Assembly (NCBI RefSeq): GCF_008330225.1 | Contig: NZ_CP042466.1 | Span: 1,622,501-1,686,500, forward strand | Direction of reading: 5' to 3' | DNA from: Geobacter sp. FeAm09 | GTDB taxonomy: Bacteria > Desulfobacterota > Desulfuromonadia > Geobacterales > Pseudopelobacteraceae | Length of the DNA stretch: 64,000 nt | Shown: piece by piece, positions 55,499 through 64,000 of the stretch | Layout of the letters: each line of letters begins with the position of its first letter | Position numbering within the stretch: the first letter of the stretch is position 1 | Notes under the pieces: model-generated | The model's input: the letters and a program-made list of their open reading frames with translations, nothing else | Databases searched by the model: none | What the model was told of the DNA's origin: nothing | Position numbers and translations under genes: made by a program

Positions 55499-55622
55499 TT
55501 GCCACAGAGACGCGGATATACGGAGAAAACCGAGAGAGAAAAACACTCTGGATAATCGTTTGTTTATTCTTTTGTTGTGGTTTTCTCCGTGTCCCCCTGT
55601 GTCTCAGTGCCTCTGTGGCGGA
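55499..55622. repeat. GCCACAGAG-ended intergenic palindromic element, copy C
   Basis: It starts TTGCCACAGAGACGCGGATA and ends GTGCCTCTGTGGCGGAA, with GGAGAAAACC and GGTTTTCTCC as inner complementary arms. It fills the ilvB-ilvN gap. These two genes encode subunits of one enzyme and are normally adjacent. Confidence 0.75.
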
Positions 55623-55652
55623 AGTAGCTTTTGACTTTATGGAGGTTTCCCC

Positions 55653-56144
55653 ATGCTGCATACCATATCAGTGCTGGTTGAAAACGAATTCGGCGTACTT
55701 TCCCGCGTGGCGAGCCTTTTTTCGGGACGCGGCTTCAACATCGATTCCCTGACCGTCGCTCCGACCAACGAGGAGGGGCTCTCGCGCATGACCATCGTCA
55801 CCCGCGGCGACGAACAGATCCTCGAACAGATCACCAAGCAGCTCAACAAGCTGGTCGATGTGCTCAAGGTGATCGACTTCAGCGACGGCAGCGCCATCGA
55901 GCGCGAGATGATCCTGGTCAAGGTCACGGCCGAGGATGAAAATCGCGCCGAGGTGCTGCGGATCGTGGACATCTTCCGTGCCAAGATCATCGACGTCACT
56001 CCCAAATCCTATACCATCGAGGCCACCGGCAGTCCGACCAAGATCGACGCCATCCTGGAACTGCTCCGCCCCCTGGGGTTGAAGGAACTGGTCCGCACCG
56101 GCGCCGTGGCCATCGGGCGCGGCGCCAAGGGGTGGAAAGGGTAG
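55653..56144 (+). CDS. ilvN: Acetolactate synthase small (regulatory) subunit
   Basis: 163 residues, typical of the long form (often called IlvH or IlvN). The N-terminal ACT domain is clear (ISVLVENEFGVLSRVASLFS, then FNIDSLTVAPTNEEGLSRMT). The C-terminal domain follows (AKIIDVTPKSYTIEATGSPT). It binds the large subunit and confers valine feedback control. A terminator follows. Confidence 0.96.
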   Translation: MLHTISVLVENEFGVLSRVASLFSGRGFNIDSLTVAPTNEEGLSRMTIVTRGDEQILEQITKQLNKLVDVLKVIDFSDGSAIEREMILVKVTAEDENRAEVLRIVDIFRAKIIDVTPKSYTIEATGSPTKIDAILELLRPLGLKELVRTGAVAIGRGAKGWKG

Positions 56145-56169
56145 GGCGCGGCCGCCGCATGCTCGCTCG

Positions 56170-56202
56170 GGGCCGCGCAAACACTCATTGCGCGGCCCTT
56201 TT
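56170..56202 (+). terminator. Intrinsic terminator after ilvN
   Basis: GGGCCGCGCAA (56170-56180) pairs perfectly with TTGCGCGGCCC (56188-56198), followed by TTTT. It ends the ilv transcript about 25 bases after the ilvN stop. Confidence 0.88.
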
Positions 56203-56214
56203 CGTCTGATCATT

Positions 56215-56402
56215 GGCCACAGAGCCATACAAGACGCGTGGAAAACCCGCAAGGAAATCCGAACCTGCCGCAGAGACGCGGAGACGCAGAGAAAAACAGA
56301 GACACATTAAAAAAACAGCCGGTTTGAGGATGGTTTACCCCCCAAGAATATCTTTCGTCCTGCTCCATGTACCCCTGTGTCTCCGCGTCTCTATGGCGGA
56401 AA
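56215..56402. repeat. GCCACAGAG-ended intergenic palindromic element, copy D
   Basis: It begins GGCCACAGAGCCATACAAG, holds a second internal end-like segment near 56266 (CTGCCGCAGAGACGCGGAGA) and finishes CTCCGCGTCTCTATGGCGGA. The internal end suggests two nested or degenerate copies. It occupies most of the gap between the ilvN terminator and the next gene. Confidence 0.65.
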
Positions 56403-56493
56403 TGCCGATTTTGGACTATTACGGTGATGCTTTCGTGCTATTATTTACCCACAAGAAATTCCTCTGTTGATCCGTCTCTGCCGTGAGGGCACC

Positions 56494-59400
56494 ATGTCGA
56501 AACAACGCAAGATAGCCATCATCATCGCCGCCACGTTTGTGGCACTCATCCTTTTCTGCAGCGCCATCCTGCCGCTCATCGTCCGCAGCCAGGCCGTCGC
56601 GGCCCTGGGGGATGCCATCGGCCGGAAGGTCCGCATCGAGAAGGTCGGCATCAACCCCTTTACCCTCACGGTCACGGTTTCGGGCTTTGCCATCGAGGAA
56701 AAGGACGGCGGCCCCTTCGTCTCCATCGGGCAGCTTCGCGCCTCCCTCAGCCTGGCCTCGATCTACAAGCGCGCCCTGATCATCTCCCGGGTCGCCGTCG
56801 AGGCGCCTTCGCTCTCCATTGCCCGCCTGGCCGCCAACCGGTACAACTTCAACGACATCATCGAGCGCCAGAAGGCAAAGCCCAAAAAGGAATCCAGCGG
56901 CGAATTCCGCTTCTCCATCAACAACATCACCCTTGCCAACGGTTCCGTGGATTTCGACGACCAGGCCGTGGGCGGGGGGAGGAAGCACACCGTCCGCGAC
57001 CTCAGGGTTGCGGTTCCCTTTATCAGCAATATCCCCTATCTGGTGGAAAAATACACCGATCCCCACATCTCGGCCCTGGTGAACGGCGCCCCCTTCAGCT
57101 TTTCCGGCAAGGTAAAACCGCTCAGCAAGTCCATGGAAACCTCGGTGCACATCGACCTGCGGCAGCTCGACCTGCCCGGCTATGTGGCCTATGCACCGGT
57201 CAGGCCGCCGGCCGATCTGGCGTCCGGCAAACTGACCGTCAACACGGATGTCAGTTACCGCATATCGGCGGACAAAAAGCCGGAATTGACCATCAGGGGG
57301 CTGGTGCAACTGGACAACATCGCCGTCAACCTGAAAGAGGGGCAGCCGCTGTTCCGGCTCCCGTTGTTCCAGGTGCGGGCATCGGACCTGGAGGTCTTTG
57401 CCCGGCGTTTTCTGGTGGATAACGTCACCATGGAAGGGCTTGAACTGTTTGCCGGGCGTACCGCCGGCGGGGAGTGGATGTATCAGCGCCTGCTGCCCCG
57501 GCCTGCCGGAACACCGCGGCAACCGGCTGCCGAAACCGCCAAGACCACCAAGACCACCGCTGAAGCGAAAAGCGGCTCCGCACCGCTGCTCGTCCGCATC
57601 GGTTCCTTCGATTTCAGAAACGGCGTACTCCACATCAGCGACGCCCTCCCCAAGGGGGGCTTCAAGGGCAACGCCACCGGGATCAATGCCGCAGTGAAGG
57701 GCTTCACCACCGAACCGGGCAAATCGGCGGATTACGAGGTGGCGCTCTCCCTGGACAACGAGGCCGAATTCAACGCCGACGGCGCTTTCAGCCTGGCGCC
57801 GCTCAAGGCCACGGTTTCGGCCGAGTTGAATGATCTGAAGCTCCAGAAGGGGTGGCCCTACCTGGCCGGTTTCCTGACGGCGCCGCTCAAGGGAACCCTG
57901 GATCTGGCCGTCGAGGCGGCCTATACCCCGGAGAGCGGGGTGGACGTGGCGCGGGCGGACCTGGGCTTAAGCGGACTCTCGGCCCGCTACGGCGACAAGG
58001 AAGGATTTGACCTGAGGCGCCTGGAGGTGAACGGCGCGGCCTACCGCCAGAAAGAGAACCGCCTTGACCTGGACGAGATCATGCTGGCCCAGGGCAATGT
58101 GTCCCTCTCCCGCGAGGTGAACGGCGCCATCTCGCTCCTGTCGCTGCTGAAAAAGCCCCAGGAACAGGGGGCATCGGCGAAAAAGGCCGGGGCCGCGAAA
58201 AAAACCGCCGCAGCGGGACCGTCGGCCCCTGCCAGAGAGTTCTCCTTCCGCGTCAAAAAGGTGCGCCTGGACAAGCTTGCCGCTTCCTTTACGGACAAGA
58301 CGCTGTCGGAAAAGCCCCACTTCACGCTGCGCAACACCAGCCTCACCCTGGTCAACCTGAACGGCCCGCGCTTCACCCCGGCGCAATTGCGCTTCTCCAC
58401 GATCTTCGACAAGGCCACCCCGCTCAAGGCCAGCGGCACGATCACGCCCAACCCCTTCCACTACAAGGGTAGCGTCAGTGCGGGCAGGCTGCCGCTGCGC
58501 GACTTCGAGGCATACTTTCCCTCCAACATCAACGTCTTTGTCCTGGGGGGCTCCGTCGACGCCACCATGAGCGTGGACATCGCCCTCAAGGGGGGCAAGC
58601 CGACCGGCACGTTCAAGGGCAACGCCGGCATCCGCGGCTTCCACGCCATCGACACCGTGGCCGAGGAGGACCTGCTCAAGTGGGAAAGCCTGCAACTGGA
58701 CGACATCCAGGGCAATCTGGAACCCTTCAGCCTGGCTCTGCGCCAGATCGCCCTCAACGGGGTCTACTCCCGCATCATCGTGCGCAAGGACGGTACGCTG
58801 AACCTGCAGAACCTGGTGGAAAAACCCAAACCGCCAGCGGCCTCCCCCGCTGCCCCGGCACCCGCCGCGCCCGTACCCGCCGCCCCGGTAGCGGCCGCAC
58901 CTGCGGCTGCCGCTGCGCCGCAGCAGGCGGCCGCCAAAAAGCAGATCCAGATCGGTGCCGTGACGATCCAGGACGGCACCTTGTCCTTTAGCGACAACCA
59001 CCTGCCGCAGCATTTCGCCACCACCTTCTACAACCTGGGCGGCCGGGTCAGCGGCCTCAGTTCCGAGGAATCCAAGTTTGCCGACGTGGACCTGCGGGGC
59101 AACCTGGAGAACCATTCGCCACTCCAGATCACCGGCCGGATCAACCCGCTGCGCGACGATCTGTTCGTGGACCTGAAGGTCTCCTTCCGTGATATCGAAC
59201 TTTCGCCCGTTACCCCCTATTCCGGCACCTACCTCGGGTACACGGTGGAGAAGGGCAAGCTGTACCTGGATCTCATGTACCGCATCGACAAGAAGCAACT
59301 GGATGCCTTCAACAACATCTTCATCGACCAGTTTACCTTCGGCGAGAAGGTGGAGAGCGACAAGGCCACCAAGCTGCCGGTCAAGCTGGGCCTGGCCCTG

Positions 59401-60144
59401 CTCAAGGACCGCAAGGGGGAGATCCATCTGGACGTGCCGGTTGCCGGCCGTACCGACGACCCCAAATTCAGCGTCTGGAAGCTGGTTTTTCAGGTTCTCA
59501 GGAACCTGATGGTCAAGGCGGTCACCTCGCCCCTGTCGCTGCTCTCCTCCATGTTCGGCAACGGCCAGGATTTCAGCGCCATCCAGTTCAGCCACGGCAC
59601 CAGCGCGATCCCCCCCCAGGAGGAGCAGAAGTTGAACGCCCTCGCCAAGGCGCTCCTGGACCGGCCGGCCCTCAAGGTGGAGTTGAAGGGGTACGTGGAC
59701 CGGGAAAAGGACACGGAGGGGTATCGCCGTGAACTGCTGGAGCGGAAGGTGAAAGGGGAAAAATTCCTGGCCCTGGGCAAACAGGGGACGCTGAAGGAGG
59801 GTGAGAAGGCCGACAGTATCGTGGTGGGGAATGATGAGTATCCGACCTATCTGACCGCGGTCTACAAAAAAGAAAAGTTCCCCAAGCCGCGCAATATGCT
59901 CGGTCTGGTCAAGACCCTTCCTCCCGAGGAGATGAAGAAACTGATCATCGCCAATACGGTGATCGGGGAGCCGGAACTGAAAAAACTGGCCCACGAGCGG
60001 GTGGTGGCGGTCATGAATTACCTGGTGGCAAAAGGCCATGTCCCGGCCGAACGGGTTTTCCAGAAGAATGACGACCTGTTCAAGGCGCCGGAAAAGGAGA
60101 CGACTTCACGCAGCCGGGTGGAGTTGAATGCCATTGCACAGTAA
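56494..60144 (+). CDS. DUF748/AsmA-like envelope protein
   Basis: 1216 residues from the ATG at 56494, which has GAGGG upstream. One N-terminal membrane anchor (IAIIIAATFVALILFCSAIL) precedes a very long repetitive beta-rich periplasmic part with AsmA/DUF748 signatures (LGDAIGRKVRIEKVGINPFT, then ITNGS-like INNITLANGSVDFDDQA, repeated at IGAVTIQDGTLSFSDNHLPQ). An Ala-Pro linker lies near 785-815 (PAAPAPAAPVPAAPVAAAPA). The last 190 residues include an OmpA-like segment (ALLDRPALKVELKGYVDREK). Large AsmA-type proteins are linked to lipid transport between the membranes; the role here is inferred. Confidence 0.88.
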   Translation: MSKQRKIAIIIAATFVALILFCSAILPLIVRSQAVAALGDAIGRKVRIEKVGINPFTLTVTVSGFAIEEKDGGPFVSIGQLRASLSLASIYKRALIISRVAVEAPSLSIARLAANRYNFNDIIERQKAKPKKESSGEFRFSINNITLANGSVDFDDQAVGGGRKHTVRDLRVAVPFISNIPYLVEKYTDPHISALVNGAPFSFSGKVKPLSKSMETSVHIDLRQLDLPGYVAYAPVRPPADLASGKLTVNTDVSYRISADKKPELTIRGLVQLDNIAVNLKEGQPLFRLPLFQVRASDLEVFARRFLVDNVTMEGLELFAGRTAGGEWMYQRLLPRPAGTPRQPAAETAKTTKTTAEAKSGSAPLLVRIGSFDFRNGVLHISDALPKGGFKGNATGINAAVKGFTTEPGKSADYEVALSLDNEAEFNADGAFSLAPLKATVSAELNDLKLQKGWPYLAGFLTAPLKGTLDLAVEAAYTPESGVDVARADLGLSGLSARYGDKEGFDLRRLEVNGAAYRQKENRLDLDEIMLAQGNVSLSREVNGAISLLSLLKKPQEQGASAKKAGAAKKTAAAGPSAPAREFSFRVKKVRLDKLAASFTDKTLSEKPHFTLRNTSLTLVNLNGPRFTPAQLRFSTIFDKATPLKASGTITPNPFHYKGSVSAGRLPLRDFEAYFPSNINVFVLGGSVDATMSVDIALKGGKPTGTFKGNAGIRGFHAIDTVAEEDLLKWESLQLDDIQGNLEPFSLALRQIALNGVYSRIIVRKDGTLNLQNLVEKPKPPAASPAAPAPAAPVPAAPVAAAPAAAAAPQQAAAKKQIQIGAVTIQDGTLSFSDNHLPQHFATTFYNLGGRVSGLSSEESKFADVDLRGNLENHSPLQITGRINPLRDDLFVDLKVSFRDIELSPVTPYSGTYLGYTVEKGKLYLDLMYRIDKKQLDAFNNIFIDQFTFGEKVESDKATKLPVKLGLALLKDRKGEIHLDVPVAGRTDDPKFSVWKLVFQVLRNLMVKAVTSPLSLLSSMFGNGQDFSAIQFSHGTSAIPPQEEQKLNALAKALLDRPALKVELKGYVDREKDTEGYRRELLERKVKGEKFLALGKQGTLKEGEKADSIVVGNDEYPTYLTAVYKKEKFPKPRNMLGLVKTLPPEEMKKLIIANTVIGEPELKKLAHERVVAVMNYLVAKGHVPAERVFQKNDDLFKAPEKETTSRSRVELNAIAQ

Positions 60145-60147
60145 CCC

Positions 60148-61503
60148 ATGACCACCGACCTGACCACCGCCCCTATCCCGGCACTGATCCGGCGCCTGGC
60201 CATCCCCTCCGGGATCGGTTTCTTTTTCAACACCATGTTCAACGTGGTGGATACCTGGTATGCCGGCCGGCTTTCCACCACGGCGCTGGCGGCCATGTCA
60301 CTCTGCTTCCCGGTGTTCTTCATCATCCTGGCGGTGGGCGCGGGCATATCCACCGGGGCAACGACCCTCATCGGCAATGCGCTGGGACGGGGGCAGCGCG
60401 ACGAGGCCCAGCGCTTCGTGCTGCAGTCCCTTTCCTTCGCGCTGGTGCATGCCGTTGCCCTGACCGCCTTGGGACTGGCGTTTGCGCCCCGCATCTTTAC
60501 CTTCATGGGCGCCGAGGGGGAGTACCTCACCCTGGCGCTCGGCTACATGAACGTGACCCTGTGCGGCGCGACCTTTTCCATGCTCAATTTCGTGATGAGC
60601 TCCATCCTTAACTCCCACGGCAATACGGTCACCTATCGCAATTTTCTGGTCACGGTCTTTTTCCTCAACCTGGTCCTCGACCCCTGGTTCATGTACGGCG
60701 GGCTGGGGGTGCCCACCATGGGGTTGCCCGGCATCGCCTTGGCCACGGTCTCGACCCAGTGCCTGGGCAATTTTTACCTCTTCGGCAGCCTCTCGCGCTT
60801 GAAGGTGCTTCCCGTTTTTGCCCTGCGTGACCTGTGGCCCCGCCGGTACTATTACGGCGAATTGATGAAGCAGGGCTTTCCCTCGGCCATGAATATGATG
60901 ACCGTGACCGTGGGGGTCTTCATCATCACCTGGTTCGCCGGCAGGTTCGGCAAGGAGGTGGTGGCGGCCTACGGCATCGGCACCCGCATCGAACAGCTCG
61001 CCCTGTTGCCGATCATGGGGCTGAACGTTTCCACCCTGGCCTTGACCGCCCAGAATTTCGGCGCGGGGAACCTGAAACGTATCCGCCAGGTATTGGCCCT
61101 GTCACTCCGCTACGGTTTCATCCTTGCCGCCATCGGCACGGCCCTGGTGCTGGTTTTCAGCGCCGATCTGATGTCGGCCTTCAGCCGCGATGGGGCGGTC
61201 ATAGCCGCCGGGGTCCGTTATCTGGGGATCGAAGCGCTCGTGTTCCCGGCCTATGTGCTCCTCTATGTATGCGTCTCGGCCATGCAGGGGGTCAAACGCC
61301 CCGGCTTCGCGCTGCTGATCGGCCTCTACCGGCAGATTGCGGTGCCCTTTCTGGTCTTTCCCCTGCTGGCCATCATGCTGGGGTGGGGCGTGATGGGCAT
61401 CTGGTGGGGCATTTTCATCACCACCTGGTCGGCCGCCGTCATTGTGGTCATCTATGTCACCTGGATCGTGAAAAAGTTGGAAAAGGATACGCTACCCGCA
61501 TGA
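60148..61503 (+). CDS. MATE-family efflux transporter
   Basis: 451 residues with about 12 membrane helices. MATE signatures include SGIGFFFNTMFNVVDTWYAG in helix 1, LGRGQRDEAQRFVLQSLSFA and a second-half repeat starting GFPSAMNMMTVTVGVFIITW. It probably exports organic cations or drugs in exchange for Na+ or H+. It begins 3 bases after the DUF748 stop and overlaps mtaB by four bases, so the three are likely cotranscribed. Confidence 0.93.
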   Translation: MTTDLTTAPIPALIRRLAIPSGIGFFFNTMFNVVDTWYAGRLSTTALAAMSLCFPVFFIILAVGAGISTGATTLIGNALGRGQRDEAQRFVLQSLSFALVHAVALTALGLAFAPRIFTFMGAEGEYLTLALGYMNVTLCGATFSMLNFVMSSILNSHGNTVTYRNFLVTVFFLNLVLDPWFMYGGLGVPTMGLPGIALATVSTQCLGNFYLFGSLSRLKVLPVFALRDLWPRRYYYGELMKQGFPSAMNMMTVTVGVFIITWFAGRFGKEVVAAYGIGTRIEQLALLPIMGLNVSTLALTAQNFGAGNLKRIRQVLALSLRYGFILAAIGTALVLVFSADLMSAFSRDGAVIAAGVRYLGIEALVFPAYVLLYVCVSAMQGVKRPGFALLIGLYRQIAVPFLVFPLLAIMLGWGVMGIWWGIFITTWSAAVIVVIYVTWIVKKLEKDTLPA

Positions 61504-62807
61504 AACGTGTTGCCATTGCCACCCTGGGCTGCAAGACCAACCAGTTCGAGTCCGCCGCCATGAGCGAGCAATTCCGTAAGGCCGGCTACCGCGTGGTCCC
61601 CTTCACCGAGCCGGCCGACATCTACGTGGTCAACTCCTGCACGGTCACCGCCCGCACCGACGCGGAGACCCGCCGCCTGATCCGGCGCGCCCGCCGCCTG
61701 AACCCCCAGGCCCGCATCGTCGCCACCGGCTGCTACGCCCAGGTGGCGCCGGGGGAACTGGAGCGCATGCCCGAGGTGGACAGCGTGCTGGGCAATCGGG
61801 AAAAACAGGATATCGCCGGCCTGGTGGCGGCGGGCGGGAGCCGCATCTCGGACATCAGCACCGAACAGGCAGCCGAGCCGCTGCCGCTTTCGAGCTTTGC
61901 CGAGCATACCCGAGCCTTTCTCCAGGCCCAGAACGGCTGCAACTCCTTCTGCGCCTACTGCATCGTGCCCTACGCCCGGGGCAGGAGCCGCAGCGTGCCC
62001 CTGGACGACGTGCTGCAAGGGGTGCGGGAACTGGCCGCCAACGGCTACCGGGAGGTGGTGCTCACCGGCATTCACCTGGGGGCCTACGGGCTCGACCTCG
62101 CGCCGCGGCACTCCCTGGCCGACCTGGTGCGGCGCATCACGGAAGACGGCAGTGTGCCGCGCCTGCGGATCGGTTCGGTGGAGCCCAACGAACTGAGCGA
62201 CGAATTGATCGGACTCATGGCCGCCTCGACCGCCGTCTGTCCCCATGTGCATCTCCCCTTGCAGAGCGGCAGCGACACGGTACTGCAGCGCATGGGGCGG
62301 CGCTACACGGCCCGCTTCTTCCGCGATCTGGTGGCCCGGGTCACGGCCGCACTGCCGGACGCCTTCATCGGGGCCGATGTGATTGCCGGGTTTCCCGGCG
62401 AAACGGACGAGGAATTTCTGGAGACCCTGCACCTGGTGGAGGAGGTGCCGTTTTCCGATCTGCACGTATTTCCCTTTTCCCGGCGGGCCGGCACCAAAGC
62501 GGCCGGGATGCCCGCCCAGGTGGCGGCCCAGGTCGTCAGGGAGAGAGGGGAGCGGCTGCGGGATGCTGCTGCGGCCAAAAAGACGGCATTCCTCCAACGT
62601 TTCGTCGGGCGCACCCTGCCGGTCCTGGGGCAGACATGGCAGCCGGGAACAGGGTGCATCAAAGGGCTGAGCAGGAATTACCTCCAGGTGGAATACGCCG
62701 CAGCGGAAGAATTGGTGAATCGGGAGGCAACCGTCGTGATCGAGCAGATCCGTGACGGGCGGGCACTGGGGCGGCTGGCCGGGTTATGGGCGGAACAACA
62801 TTCGTAA
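61500..62807 (+). CDS. mtaB: tRNA t6A37 methylthiotransferase MtaB
   Basis: 435 residues from the ATG at 61500, overlapping the MATE stop by ATGA. This radical-SAM enzyme adds a methylthio group to t6A37 of tRNAs, making ms2t6A. The N-terminal MTTase domain has ATLGCKTNQFESAAM, VVNSCTVTARTD and ATGCYAQVAP cysteines. The SAM cluster is QNGCNSFCAYCIVPYARGR (CxxxCxxC). LPLQSGSDTVLQRMGRRYTA and a C-terminal TRAM region complete it. It acts on the product of the TsaE pathway, also encoded in this window. Confidence 0.95.
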   Translation: MKRVAIATLGCKTNQFESAAMSEQFRKAGYRVVPFTEPADIYVVNSCTVTARTDAETRRLIRRARRLNPQARIVATGCYAQVAPGELERMPEVDSVLGNREKQDIAGLVAAGGSRISDISTEQAAEPLPLSSFAEHTRAFLQAQNGCNSFCAYCIVPYARGRSRSVPLDDVLQGVRELAANGYREVVLTGIHLGAYGLDLAPRHSLADLVRRITEDGSVPRLRIGSVEPNELSDELIGLMAASTAVCPHVHLPLQSGSDTVLQRMGRRYTARFFRDLVARVTAALPDAFIGADVIAGFPGETDEEFLETLHLVEEVPFSDLHVFPFSRRAGTKAAGMPAQVAAQVVRERGERLRDAAAAKKTAFLQRFVGRTLPVLGQTWQPGTGCIKGLSRNYLQVEYAAAEELVNREATVVIEQIRDGRALGRLAGLWAEQHS

Positions 62808-62890
62808 AAACGTATCTTTCCTTGACTGGTCCAACCATTTCTGTGATAATCACGCCCCGTTTTGTCAAATTATTGTTTGAGGAGATGGCC

Positions 62891-63682
62891 ATGAAGAAGA
62901 CGCTTGTTCTGTGCTTAACTGTTCTGTTGTCCCTTGCGGCGGTCTGCGCCTTTGCCGGCGACGGGTCCTGGGAGCGCGTCAAAAAAGAGGGTAAGCTGGT
63001 CATCGGGCTCGATGACGCCTTTCCGCCCATGGGGTATCGCCAGGCAGACGGCAAACTGGTCGGCTTCGACGTTGATGCGGCTGAAGAGGTCGGCAAGCGT
63101 CTCGGCATCAAGATCGCATGGCAGCCCACCGCCTGGGAAGGGGTGATCCACTCCCTGAACGCCAAGAAGTTCGACTGCATCTGGAACGGCATGACCATCA
63201 CGCCGGAGCGGGCCAAGGAAGTGGCCTTCACCAAGCCCTATATCATGGACGGCCAGATTGCGGTGGTCAATTTCAAGGAAAAACGTTTCAAAGGGCTGAA
63301 AGACCTGAAGGGGATCAAAGCCGGCACCCAGAAAGGGTCCTCCGGCCTGGAAGCGGTCAAGAAGCTTGCCACCCCGCCGAAGGAACTGAAGGAATACGAA
63401 GATTACCCCAAGGCGCTGCTTGATCTGGAAGCCGGGCGTATCGACGTGGTGGTGGTGGACAACGTCACCGGCCGCGACATGATCGCCAAGCGTCCCGGAA
63501 AGTTCAAGATCCTCCCCGGCATGATCAGCAAGGAGCCCTTTGGCGTGGCTTTCCGCAAAGAGGACAACGGCCTGCGCGACAAGGTGCAGCAGACCCTGGA
63601 CAAGATGGTCAAGGACGGTTCCATGGCCAAGATCTCCCGGAAATGGTTTGCGGAAGATATCGCTAATCCCAAGAAATTCTAG
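62891..63682 (+). CDS. Amino-acid-type ABC transporter periplasmic binding protein
   Basis: 263 residues from the ATG at 62891, with GAGGAG 7 bases upstream. The signal peptide (TLVLCLTVLLSLAAVCAFA) is followed by a family 3 solute-binding fold: LVIGLDDAFPPMGYRQADGK, VGFDVDAAEEVGKRLGIKIA, FDCIWNGMTITPERAKEVAF. It likely captures a polar amino acid. No permease or ATPase gene lies beside it in the window, so the partner transporter is unknown. Confidence 0.93.
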   Translation: MKKTLVLCLTVLLSLAAVCAFAGDGSWERVKKEGKLVIGLDDAFPPMGYRQADGKLVGFDVDAAEEVGKRLGIKIAWQPTAWEGVIHSLNAKKFDCIWNGMTITPERAKEVAFTKPYIMDGQIAVVNFKEKRFKGLKDLKGIKAGTQKGSSGLEAVKKLATPPKELKEYEDYPKALLDLEAGRIDVVVVDNVTGRDMIAKRPGKFKILPGMISKEPFGVAFRKEDNGLRDKVQQTLDKMVKDGSMAKISRKWFAEDIANPKKF

Positions 63683-63687
63683 AGACT

Positions 63688-64000
63688 ATGAAACGTTTTT
63701 ACATACACTTCAGCAGGGTCGCCGTGACCCTGCTTTTTTTGTGGACGCTGGCCGGAACCGCTCTGGCACTGGATGGTGACGCCCTTTCCCGCCAGGCGGG
63801 GGAACTGATGGCCCAGGGGGACCTGCCGGGCGCCGTGGAGCTGCTCAAGCAGGTTCCGGTTCCGGCCAAAGGCGGCGATGCAAGCGCTTTTGTGGCCAGC
63901 CGCATGCAGATGGCCAGGATCTATGTTTCGTTGAACGAGGCCGACAAGGCCCTGGCCGCCAGCCGGGAAGTCCTGGCGCTGTTCCCCGACAACAGCGAGG
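63688..64000 (+). CDS. Exported TPR-containing protein (3' end outside window)
   Basis: 104 visible residues, still open at the right edge. A signal peptide (VAVTLLFLWTLAGTALA) precedes helical repeats of TPR type (SRQAGELMAQGDLPGAVELL, then ASREVLALFPDNSE). It starts 5 bases after the binding-protein stop. TPR proteins mediate protein contacts; nothing more can be said from the visible part. Confidence 0.75.
   Translation, partial: MKRFYIHFSRVAVTLLFLWTLAGTALALDGDALSRQAGELMAQGDLPGAVELLKQVPVPAKGGDASAFVASRMQMARIYVSLNEADKALAASREVLALFPDNSE

Overview
The window looks like chromosomal DNA of a Geobacter-like deltaproteobacterium (Geobacterales). This is inferred from gene content and order, without any database search. 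The clues are high GC with strong C/G wobble, a tilS-ftsH-folP-cdaA-ybbR-glmM-pdxJ-acpS-nnr-CBS-tsaE-lysC block, a split glycine decarboxylase (gcvPA/gcvPB), many two-component and PilZ proteins, a GEMM-type riboswitch in front of a giant exported protein, and dockerin/cohesin-like modules. I recognise no rRNA, tRNA, CRISPR array, prophage or insertion sequence.

Layout. 1-3930 (minus): two translationally coupled membrane histidine kinases, the second cut by the left edge. 4243-11553 (plus): glycine cleavage and lipoate genes gcvT-gcvH-gcvPA-gcvPB-lipM-lipA, then a PilZ-type protein. gcvPA is frameshifted at a C run. 12172-14053: a secF without secD, followed by a divergent MreB-like protein. 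14141-19558: a ZraSR-like two-component system followed by four exported proteins (Gly/Met-rich peptide, OB-fold-like protein, outer-membrane barrel, lipoprotein), all with methionine-rich tracts and closed by a terminator. 19683-24812: an MCP with a PilZ tail, a DUF309 protein, a YjfB protein, an NfeD/paraslipin pair, small unknown ORFs and tadA.

24947-37891 (minus): a long, tightly coupled housekeeping block. It covers aspartokinase, TsaE, a CBS protein, NAD(P)HX repair, AcpS, PdxJ, GlmM, YbbR, the diadenylate cyclase CdaA, FolP, FtsH and TilS, with one small secreted-protein gene inserted on the other strand. 38180-45332: a small unknown protein, a lone receiver domain, a holin-like membrane protein, CorA, PfkA, RarA and glycogen phosphorylase.

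45577-51449 is the most unusual region. A GEMM-I-type cyclic dinucleotide aptamer with its own intrinsic terminator precedes a 1663-residue exported multi-domain protein ending in a dockerin-like module. The next gene encodes a lipoprotein with a cohesin-like body. I read this as a second-messenger-controlled surface protein that may dock onto its own lipoprotein anchor. 51723-56144 carries ilvD, ilvB and ilvN. ilvB is frameshifted at a G run and has a possible leader peptide upstream. The window ends with a DUF748/AsmA-like giant, a MATE transporter, mtaB, an amino-acid-type binding protein and a truncated TPR protein.

Four intergenic copies of a GCCACAGAG-ended palindromic element and one REP-like element sit inside otherwise operon-like stretches. 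Both broken genes (gcvPA, ilvB) differ from an open frame by one base in a homopolymer, so assembly error must be excluded before they are treated as true pseudogenes.
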